NCBI RefSeq assembly: GCF_000218685.1
Contig: NW_006763309.1
Coordinates: 318,060 to 382,059, forward strand
From: Serpula lacrymans var. lacrymans S7.9
Lineage: Eukaryota; Basidiomycota; Agaricomycetes; Boletales; Serpulaceae
DNA length: 64,000 nt
Direction: 5' to 3'
The number at the start of each line of letters is the position of its first letter. Position 1 is the stretch's first letter. Made by a program: the position numbers and the translations under genes. The notes under the pieces are model-generated. The model was not told the DNA's origin. It searched no databases and saw nothing but the letters and a program-made list of their open reading frames with translations. Shown here piece after piece: positions 38,760 through 48,682 of the stretch.

Positions 38760-39796
38760 TGTAGAGTGGTGAGATGGGGGTAGAGGATGGTTTGATGTCT
38801 GTTGAAGGTGAAGGTGAGTATTGAAGGACTGGGGATGGGCGGTAAGACTGACATGGAGAGATAAAATGCTCCGATATGGGATTAAGTGGGGATCACTTTC
38901 GAGGTGTGGTTGGGGTGTAATGGCGAAGAGAGAAAGTCGGGAATAGGAAGATGGAGTGAATTGGTGTGTTACTAGTAGTATTTATTGAGACGTGTAGAGA
39001 GAAAGTCGGGAATAGGAAGATGGAGTGAATTGATGTGTTACTAGTAGTATTTATTGAGACGTGAGGAGAGAAAGTCGGGAATAGGAAGATGGAGTGAATT
39101 GATGTGTTACTAGTAGTATTTCTCTTCGCTGACCTAATCGATATCTCTGGGAGATGAAGTGTCTTGCCATTCTGACAGTGGCTGGCAGAGCAACGAAATT
39201 GGAACAAGGAGGCGAACGAGGTTGGCCAAGCACGCCATCCGGGCCGAGGACAGACAGGTCCTTAGATGGCCTTACCATTATCGCGACCTCGGTTGGTTCG
39301 AATCACGAGCCTCCTATTTCACTCGGACATTCCCGATGCGGCTGCCTCCAGCGGAGCTATCCTCTGATAGCGATGCCCAGAGACGACAGTCTTTCAGCTC
39401 AGCACTAACTCACTCCTCGTATTGGATGGTGGCGAGAGCCACATGGTCGATCCCTGACAATTCCCTGTCCACCCATTGGCGAGTATTCCAGTCCTTCCAA
39501 ATACAGCCGACTCGCTGTCCAGCACCTCGGGTTGCTCTGATTAACTTCAGATAACACAGCCGGTCTCCTTCAGCGCCGTTTCGGCGTATATCATCCCTGC
39601 CACACATAATGCCTGCTTTTCCATCGCATCAGCCCAACACCGCAGCCCTCACTGCCTCTTTCTCATCTACCACTGCCTCCTCCTCTACTCGCAATCTCAT
39701 CAAGCCCTCCAACCACCCATCATCTCTCCTTTGCACATCGATCAATCGCTCTCACATCAATTCTTCTTCTGACCCAATATCTCCCCTCATACCACC
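38760..39796. promoter_or_regulatory. Bidirectional promoter of the siderophore genes
   Basis: About 1.04 kb between the two divergent start codons. WGATAR motifs, the core bound by fungal iron-responsive GATA repressors, occur at 38859-38864 (agataa), 39365-39370 (tgatag) and 39549-39554 (agataa). The last lies in ttcagataa, one base from the extended ATCWGATAA site. Three hits in 1 kb is near chance, so only the extended match is notable. The region just before the synthetase start is pyrimidine-rich. It also contains a 69-bp tandem repeat listed separately. Confidence 0.55.
38928..39121. repeat. 69-bp tandem repeat, three copies
   Basis: Copies start with gagagaaagtcggg at 38928, 38997 and 39066, an exact period of 69 bases. 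The third copy breaks off near 39121. Copies differ by only a few bases (for example ttggtgtg versus ttgatgtg). Each contains tactagtagtatttattgag, except that copy three ends inside it. The array sits 170-360 bases upstream of the ornithine monooxygenase start. Confidence 0.95.
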
Positions 39797-42700
39797 ATGC
39801 CTTCACCGACGCTGTCTTCCCCGTACACCGACAACACCTCCGCCTTCGACCTCTGCAACAATATCCTCAATGGCTACACCACGCTCGACCTCCCTGATCT
39901 CTCTTACACCCGCGTCCACCTCGACCAACCACATTTCCATCACCTCTCACGTCCTCTTCGCCCTACTCCCAACTCTCCCGACACAAATGCGCTCTTACTC
40001 GTCGCAATGGGCAGAGTCCTCGGTTCCTATTCTGCTTCCTCAGACATCCTCATCGGTCTCACCGCAGATCAGCCTGACTTTGTAAAACCCATCAGGCTCA
40101 CATGGGATGAATCCACGACGTGGGCAAGCGCTGTCACCACTCTACACACTTTCTTAGCAACAGGCACTCAATATTACTTCACCATCGACACCATTCGTCG
40201 CGTCCTTGGTCTCAATGACACGCAGACTCCTTGTTTAGCTTTCTTCCATCCAGCCTCTCACTCCCAATCAACTCTCAGCAACGTAGATTTCCCACTTCTC
40301 CTCGTGTCCAATCTCTCTGAGAATTTCATCTCCTTACGTGCTTCAGAAAACCACGTTCACACATCTATGCTCTCCTTATTATTGTCACAAATCATTGACC
40401 TCTCTTCACACGGTGCGACCGACCCTGATTCAAAACTAGCTACTCTTCCCCCACTTTCCGCCGACCTTATGTCCTCTTTCGATCATCCTTCCTCAAAGCA
40501 TGACTTGATCAGGAAATACGTTTCTCCTGTCGCTATTGCTACCGACTACATCCTTCCTCATCTTCGTTCTTCTCCTAACGCGACTGCTGTGCTCTGGTAT
40601 CCTAATCTTTCAGACGATCAATCAATTGACTCCAGTGACACTCCAGAAGTGCTCTCTTACTCGGAGCTTCACCAGCGTGCCAATAAATTCGCACGATGGC
40701 TGATCACACGAGGTCTTCAAAGCGAGGATAGAGTAGCTGTATGTATGGATCGAAACTTGATGTTCCACATCGTTTTGTTTGGCATCTTGCGCGCCGGAGC
40801 GTGTTATGTTCCAGTGTGTATTCCTTGCTCGTGTGCCTCTTTCACCCGTTGACTCTCGTCATCCATATCCAGATAGACCCAGAATTACCGGAAGCGAGGA
40901 AATCGTTCATAGCCCAAGACTCTGGTGCTCGGTTTGTATTGGTTTCCTCTCAGTCGGGGTTCCATCTCGAGAATTCTATCAATGTATTCACCGAGGAAGT
41001 TCAACAAGAGATTCACGGTATGAGTGCTGACGATGTGCCAACAGTCTCGGCGGATACACTGTCTTATATGCTATACACATCTGGTACTTGGACTTTTCTT
41101 TTTCTTTCATCTGTAACACTCATGGTTTCCACTCTACAGGCACCACTGGTAACCCTAAGGGGTGTCTCTTGACGCACGAGGGACTCGCAGAAGTGGTCAT
41201 GTCCTTGGCTTCATTCTCGTATGATGTGCGGATGGACAATATTCGCGAAGGAAAATTTCTATCTATAGCTTGTAAGCTGCATCGAACAGGTTGACACACT
41301 GTGTTCTGAACTAGTTTCTTCTGTTAGCTGTTGCATTCGACGTTCACCTCTGCGAGATCTTCGTCTCGCTCACCCTAGGCATGACGTTAGTCAGCGCTCG
41401 ACGTTCGCTGCTTCTGGAGAATCTTGCCTTTTATCTCATAAAGCTTGGTATAACCCACGTGGGTCTTGTTCCAAGCTTAATTGACGCTACCATGGGCTCT
41501 ATGCAAGAGGAAGAAGGACACGACATGAAGTTGCGATATATCGGCAGCGGTGGCGAGAAGATCAGTGATACAGTAAGTGTTTCGTACAGGTGCCTGGTTT
41601 GGTGACTGATAAGGTTTCTTATCTCGCAGATCTTGCAGAAGTGGGCCAATCATCCCAAAGTGAGGCTGGTGAATTTTTATGGGTATTAACTTTTCCCCCA
41701 CACTTTGTCGACCCATGGTTCACAACGTGTCGTCATGTAGACCCAGTGAAGTCACCATCGGGTGTTCTGGCCGCTTTATGGACAAGAATACACCCAAAAA
41801 TAACGTGGGGCGTCCCTTTGCCAGCGTTTCGGCATATGTCGTCGATCCTGCTTTGAATATCACGCTGAGAGGAGGTATAGGCGAGTTGGTCGTTGCAGGT
41901 CCCCTCGTCGGGCGTGGTTACCATGGGCGCCCAGACTTGACGTCGAAGGTGTTTTTGAATTGGCCGAATGCCAACAGCTGGGCGTACAGAACTGGTGATC
42001 TCGTGCGCATGATGCCTGATGGTACCATGGAGATCATTGGGCGCATCGATACCCAAATCAAGTTACGTGGCGTGCGGATCGAGGCTGAAGGCGTATCTGC
42101 AGTTCTTCAACGCTCTGCACGAGAGTCACATGGACTTAGTCTTGATGCGGGCACGGTGGTTGGGACACATCCAGCCATAGGTGCTTCGGGTGTACCGCAA
42201 CTTGTTTCTTTCGTCGCTTGGAACGCGACGGTGCCTATCGCCACGCGAAGGACGACAAAGCCCACTGTGGTGTCACCCTTTCCAGGGCTGTTCCCTTCAC
42301 TGCGAGAGGCATGCGAACGAGAGCTGGCGAGCTATATGCGTCCATCGCATATCATCCCCTTGAGCTTTCTGCCTCTGAATGCCAACGGAAAGGCGGACGC
42401 CAAGGTGTTGAGCGGTATTTTCCACGAATTGGAGTTTGATGTGATGGTGAAGTTGGCTCGTGTTGAAGAGCAGGGCGCCAAGTCGTCTGATACCCAAGAG
42501 CCGATGACGGAGCTTGAAGAGAAGATCGTATCTGTTTTGAGGGAGCATGGAACGATACCCTTTGATACCTTTTATCCTGATACGAATCTCTTCGCGTGTG
42601 GTCTGGACTCGTTATCGCTCATACGCTTCACATCTGGCGTCAACAGCTCGTTTTCGTCAACTCTTTCAGTTGCGGACGTGATGAAAACTCCGACGATCAG

Positions 42701-45700
42701 GGGTATTGCGTCTCTGGTGCACATACCGACCCCTGCGGCGTCGTCGTCGTCGAGGAATTCGGGATACCCATCATACGTGGAACGGTTCTCTACTACATGG
42801 ATGAAGAAAGTAAAGGAGGCATATCCGGCTTCGAAGGTAGAGCATATATACCCACCATTTCCCATTCAAGAGGGTGTGTTGTATGGTTCACAAGGGCCGT
42901 CGACTATGTATATACAGCATGTCGTCTTGCGTCTTCACAGTTCGTCGATATTGGAAAAACTTCGTGGGGCTTGGGATAGTGTCATGGCGAAGACGGAGAT
43001 ACTCAGGTATTTGGATTTTTGATTTTGTTTACCCTTGGGACATCTCAGGCTTACAATGGTATTTAGGACTGTGTTCTTCTTCAGCAAAGCCTTGATTCAA
43101 GTTGTCCTTCGCCCCGACGCTTGCAACTTGCTCTGGGAAGAACATGAGACTCCACTGAAAGACGACTCTGCATTCTCGAACTGGTTTTTCTCAGAAAAAG
43201 CCACAAAAGTCTCCACGGGAATCAACAGCCACATTTCGTCAATTCCACCGTTCCGTATCAATGTCTTCCGCGCACCACATGGCGATCGTCTCGTACTATC
43301 CATCCATCACGCGCTCTTCGACGGGATATCGTTGCCCATCCTGCTCAAGAACGTCGAAGACGAGTTCAATGCCGTCCCTTACCCATCCGGCTCTCCCGTC
43401 GCCGTCGTCCTCGATGAGATGGCGAAAGTGGATCTGAGCAAGGCACGAGAGTTTTGGGTGAAGAGTTTGGACGGGTTCGACTGGTCTGAGGTGGCGTTTA
43501 GGTCGCCTTCTTCTTCGAGCCCGACGAGGCGGTTCGCTGTGCCTTTCCAGATATCTCTTTCGAGTCTGAATGCGAAGCTGGCGGTGCACAAGGTGACGTT
43601 GCAAGCGCTGCTGTCGAGTACGTTTGCGGCGCTCTTGGCTACTCATATGTATCACAGCAATGATATTATCTTTGGGGTTTGTTTTGTTTGTTGCGCTTTT
43701 ATTTGGGCACATTCTGAATGCGATTATTCTTCTTAGGTTATTCGGTCGGGTCGGTTGTTGCCTGTGGAGGATGTCGACAAGTTGTTGTACCCTATGTTGA
43801 CGGTACTCCCGGTCCGCATCAATTTTGGCAAGTCTGGCGATCTTTTGCAAGACGTTCAGCGCAACATATCCGCCGCCGTGGAATACGAGCCTGTTTCGTT
43901 GAGCAAAGTACAAAACTGGATTCGCCCTGGAGAAAGCCTTTTCGAGACTCTGTTTTCGGTTGTTTTCGAAGATGAAGAGCGAGCTGAGATATGGGATATC
44001 ACGCAGAGTGAGCTCAAACAAAGCGACGTGAGTTTTATTTAGGTGTCAGCTTTTTTGACAATGCTGAAAGTGCTTTTAGTATGTGTTATCAGTTGAAGTG
44101 GCGCTGAGTCGTTTGCAGGATAGTTTGGTTTTGAAGGTTGCTTATTCTGAAGACATTGTCTCGGCTGATACTGTCCACGCGATGTTACACGATTTCGAGC
44201 GCATTGCTGTTGGCCTCATCGATCAAGGAGGAAGGTTCGCGTTGGACGGTCATGAAGCCAATGGAGCATCTTTGTCGCCACCTTCAGTGTCAGGGAAAAC
44301 GTTAAATGGAAACCACGAAGCGGAGGATGCTGAAGCCGGGGATGATGAAACGATTCAGCAATTACGATCGACTATAGCCGATTTCCTCGATGTATCCGGC
44401 GAGTTGATCGCAGAGGATACTTCCTTTTTCGTTCTCGGCCTCGATTCCATCAAGTCTGTAGGGTTATCTCGGACTCTGCGACAAAGCGGCTTCGTGATCT
44501 CTGCGATTGAGCTGATGCGCCGGTCGTCTTTGCGGAAGCTTTCTCGGTATCTTACTGCCACAAAGGGCGTCAATGGTGGGGAAGTCAAGGGGATGGAGTC
44601 GTTCCAACGACAGTGTGAACTGATAAGAAAGAACCTTGATGTTGAGAGTCTTCAGCTTACACCCGATGACCACATTCAAGTCTTTCCAACGAGCATTCTG
44701 CAGGCGGGCATGTTGTCGCAAGTAAGTCGTCTATCTGTTTTACTAAATAATATCATCCTGATTATTTGGCTCAAGACGGTCAATTCTTCTGGGAAATTAT
44801 ACGTTCATGGCTTCCCTGTGAGATTACCGGGAGACGTGGACGTCGATCTTCTTCACAAATCTTGGGAAACTATCGCAAAACGGAGCTCTATCCTCCGAAC
44901 GTCATTTCATTATCTGGTTAATTTGGGCAGCTGGGTGCAAGCCGTGCATTCGTCGCCACAGATGGATTGGCTTAGCGATACATACTGTCCCTCCAAGTCA
45001 ATCGACTCTCTGCTTACTGAAGCGATCTCGTCTGTAGACCTGTCAGACGAATCTGCCTTTTGTCGGCCACCTTTACGCTTGCGGTTGCTTGTTCCTGAAG
45101 GGGCGAGTGGTCAAGCGACGCCTTACCTGATTGTTATTATGCACCATGCATTGTATGATGGGCTTTCTCTTGCGAAACTCTTTCAGGAAGTTGAAGATCT
45201 GTACTACCATCGGACCCTCGCCGTATCCCCACAGTTCAATGAAGTCCTTCCGCAGATATTGCATCAGGAGCAACTGGGCACGACTTTCTGGATCGAGCGC
45301 CTCAGAGGCTATCACCAAGTTACTCTGCCCCGAACCCAGACTAGCGAAACGGTTAAAACCCACACTGCATCGTGCGACGTGTCGTTTGACCCGGTACAAC
45401 TGAAAAAGTTCTATAATCACGTCGCCGTCACTCCTCAATGTCTCGGCCAAGCCGCCTGGGCGAAGCTTCTTGCTGTCCTACTGTCTTCAGCTGATGTCGT
45501 TTTCGGACATGTTATTTCTGGACGTACGGTTGAAGGGTCTGAAGATGTGATAGGGCCTATGCTGGTAAGTTTTTTTTTGGAAAGGTATCATCCTTGTTTA
45601 ACGCTTTTTTGTTGGCATTTCTAGAACAGCATTCCATGTCGTGTCCAGTTGAACGATGTATCGACGAATCGCGATCTCTTGCGTGCTATCCATCACGGGA

Positions 45701-47917
45701 ATGTTACTGCACTACAATGGCACCACGCATCTCTTCGGTCTATCCAGAGTAGCCTGGGACTAGCTAATCTGTGGGATAGTCTATTCCTATTCCAGCCGTT
45801 CATCGGAACGAACTCGCAAGATTGGAGCTGGGATGTAGTTGGTGAGCTTGATGCCAACGTTCAAGTAAGTGTTATATCTCGAGATTACCGAGGTTGTCAC
45901 TTACCCCGCTCAAGTACCCTCTAAATATGGAGTTCTACGAGAGAGAGTCTGGATTCGCTATCAAGGCTGTGTGTCTGTCGAGCCATATGAGCGCAGAAGC
46001 ACTGGCTAATGCGTTGAGCCGCCTGGAAGGATTTATGAAGACTTTTGTGGAGCGACCTGACGACGAGGTGTCCAAGGATTTACCTGATATCATGAATGGC
46101 AAGGTCTCGGAGTTGGAAGAAACCTCCTCGGATACCCAACATGATGAAAGCGAACACATTGATATCGACCAAATACCACCATCTATCCTCGCCATTTTAT
46201 CCTCAGTGACTGGTACACCAGTGGAAGAGCTCGATTTGACGAGAACGCTAGTCACTTGCGGCATTGATTCCATAACGGCCATTCAATTATCTGCAAAGTG
46301 CAGAAGGGCAGGGGTCATGTTGAACGTGGGCGACATCATTGCTAGTCACACTCTTCACGACCTCGTCAAGAAGGTCGTGGTGTCAAACAAGCCGATACCC
46401 GCTCAATCTAATTATGATCCAGCGCTTGCTGTGGTACCCCAAGCAGAGCGAGATGCCATCTCCTTGCGAATTCCTGACAAGCTGCGAGATGAAGTCGAAA
46501 GTATTGGCGTGGCGACATCGGGTATGAAATGGCTCATTGCTGGATGGCAGGGGAGCAGAGGGACTGGATTTCAACATATATTTCCTTACAGCATTCTCGA
46601 AAGCGTAGACACGACGCAGTTGCGTGCCTCCTGGATTGCGCTTCTTGAACGGCATGCCATTCTTAGGTCTACTTTCGCCAGCGCAGAGAGCGTAGGTGAA
46701 CCTCGTATCGTCACTTATAACACGCGGTTGGTGGACTCCAGCTGGTCTGAAGAACCCTTTGACGACACGGCAGACGACCAGTGCATTTACAACAAGATGC
46801 TATCCATCTTGTCTTCGCCTCCGCCCATGTACGAGCCACAGGCAAGAGCTATATTGTTGCGATCCACCAAAAAACGTTATCTCTTTATTCGCCTACATCA
46901 CTTCCAATACGACGCTTGGAGTCTACGAGTGATACTTGACGATTTCTCGGCTCTTTATTCTGGCATGAGCCCTTCTAGTTCCACGGATTATAATGCATTC
47001 CAAGCAGTTTCGTTGTCGTCATTCGATCACCTGTCAGAACAGAGAGCCTACTGGCACACAACCATCCCTCCCTCCACCTCTCCAGCATATTTCCCCATGT
47101 TGAACCACGACTGTCCAAGTTCTCAAGGCAGAACCATTTATATGGCAAAGGCTGCTATCTCAGCTGCTACGGTTCACGAAGAGCGAGCACGCATGCATAA
47201 TATGTCGCTGCAGTCCATTCTTCTCGCTTGCTGGGCCCGACTTCAGACGCTGTATACCTCAAGCGAGTCTGCTACATTTGGGCTCTGGCATGCGGGTCGT
47301 AGTGGTGCTGTGGATGCTATTGAGAAGCTGGCTTTGCCCTGCATGAATGTTTTACCCCTGCATGTTCAGGTTCGCAACGACAGCGTACTCGAGACGGCTC
47401 GTCAAATCCTGAAAGACCTCCGGAACCGCACGGCAGTTATCGAGCAGACTGACTTGCAGAAAATCGACAAGTGGGTTGGCGGCAATGGCAAGCCACTATG
47501 CAACGTTTTTGTGAACATCATCAAGATCGCGCCTGATGCGAATGACTCTAGAGACAGGAATATCATCGAACCATTGAGTGTAAGCACATAATTGATTGTA
47601 TGCGGATGTGCGCCGTGATTGACTTTTACTTCAGGTGCCTTACTTTGTTCCAGACGTATTGACCTGTGCTGAGGACACCTTCGTTCATGAGTTACCTGTG
47701 ACAAAACTGGTTCAGGTCAGTGATCAGTATCTTCAGAAGTTGCACAAATATTGAACACATCTTTATCTAGGATGATGTCATGATTGACATCTTAACTGAC
47801 AAAGAACATGATACAATTTTGATGTCGGTAGAATGTGCGGCGGATACGATGAGCATGACGCAGGCAAAGGAATTGGTAGAACAGTGGTCAAGAATGGTAG
47901 AAGGAGAATGGGAATAA
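39797..47917 (+). CDS. Siderophore non-ribosomal peptide synthetase (A-T-C-T-C-T-C)
   Basis: About 2,450 residues that assemble a hydroxamate peptide. After an N-terminal remnant of a condensation domain (about 39840-40430), one adenylation domain carries YMLYTSGTTGNPKG, NFYGPSEVTIG, YRTGDLV, GRIDTQIKLRGVRIEAEG and LPLNANGKAD with the catalytic Lys. Three carrier domains have GLDSL (about 42602), GLDSI (about 44440) and GIDSI (about 46260). Three condensation domains carry HHALFDG (about 43300), HHALYDG (about 45143) and the degenerate HHFQYDAW (about 46900). It ends MVEGEWE. About a dozen introns. The layout matches basidiomycete synthetases such as Ceriporiopsis CsNPS2, whose product is a trimer of acylated hydroxyornithine. 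The neighbouring ornithine monooxygenase supports this. The final product here is inferred. Confidence 0.92.
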
Positions 47918-47965
47918 AGAAGCATATGAGGACTAAAACTAGATGGATATTTGTATCATTACTAA

Positions 47966-48481
47966 CTAAATGCTATGCCCTCTCCGCGCAGCCTTCAAAC
48001 ACTCCTCTTCCCAGCCGTGAAGCCATATGACCTGAATACCAGCGTCTTGTAGTTTCCTGGCGCCCTCACATTGGACAAAATCATCAGGTTCTCCCACTCC
48101 AATGATACACCGCTTGACTTGAGCTTTGATAAGAGCATCTGCACATGGAGGAAGGCCAGAAGTCCTGACGGAACAAGGTTCTAACGTTGTGTATACATCG
48201 GTATGTGTGAGAACAGCGGATAGTACGGGAGATGAGATAAAGGGGAGCAACTCTTGAAGCTGCTCTGGTGATAATTCATGAGCCTTTGAGAGGGCGTTTG
48301 CCTCTGCGTGAGTGTTTCCGGGGAGCTCGCGAGAATAACCACTGGCAAGGACCACAGGCTTATTGTCAGGAATGCGAGCTACGAGTGTGCAACCAACGGA
48401 AAATGCGGTTGGAACGGGGTCGCATTTGTGAGCTTCGAGTAATGCGAGTTTCATGTAAGTTTCATCTCCTTCGCCTGGCAT
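47966..48481 (-). CDS. RIB2: DRAP-type deaminase (Rib2-like, riboflavin pathway)
   Basis: Intronless 171-residue protein of the cytidine-deaminase fold. The zinc site is complete: the His and catalytic Glu in GNTHAEANAL, and the two Cys in TLEPCSVRTSGLPPCADAL. GYSRELPGNTHAE and TLEPCSVR resemble the deaminase part of yeast Rib2, which deaminates a pyrimidine intermediate of riboflavin synthesis. The pseudouridine-synthase half of Rib2 is absent, as in many fungi where it is separate. The end is AARRGHSI. It is convergent with the synthetase (48 bases between stops) and divergent from SPT6, with GATA motifs just upstream. Another small-molecule deaminase is possible. Confidence 0.72.
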   Translation of the reverse strand: MPGEGDETYMKLALLEAHKCDPVPTAFSVGCTLVARIPDNKPVVLASGYSRELPGNTHAEANALSKAHELSPEQLQELLPFISSPVLSAVLTHTDVYTTLEPCSVRTSGLPPCADALIKAQVKRCIIGVGEPDDFVQCEGARKLQDAGIQVIWLHGWEEECLKAARRGHSI

Positions 48482-48682
48482 GGCCTATGATAACAAATGG
48501 ATAACAAGATTATGGATAACAAGATAAAGTCTGAAGACTGTGCAGTGCTAAGTTAAGAGCCTGAGAAACGCTGACCAGATAAAGTTACCTAATGAATTTG
48601 TGGCGCGGGCAAAAACTCCGACAGAGGGTACATTTGCAGGGACCACTTACAGTGAACTTATTGTACCTGCTGTTGAACAAGC
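48482..48682. promoter_or_regulatory. Deaminase/SPT6 divergent promoter with clustered GATA motifs
   Basis: The 201-bp region contains tgataa (48488), ggataa (48499), ggataa (48514), agataa (48522) and agataa (48577), all on the plus strand. Three of these fit WGATAR. A 15-bp unit beginning atggataacaag is tandemly duplicated at 48497-48511 and 48512-48526. Such motifs are bound by GATA-type regulators, including those controlling iron uptake in fungi. Which gene they serve is not shown by the sequence. Confidence 0.6.

Noticed and set aside
38893..39207. Minus-strand frame encoding a 23-residue repeated peptide
   Set aside because: It is only the translation of the 69-bp tandem repeat, and its frame continuity follows from the repeat length being a multiple of three.
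39211..39320. tRNA-like A box (tggccaag) and B box (ggttcgaatc) in the siderophore promoter
   Set aside because: The boxes are spaced plausibly, but the T-arm stem around ttcgaat does not pair and no matching acceptor stem exists. At most a decayed tRNA-derived fragment.
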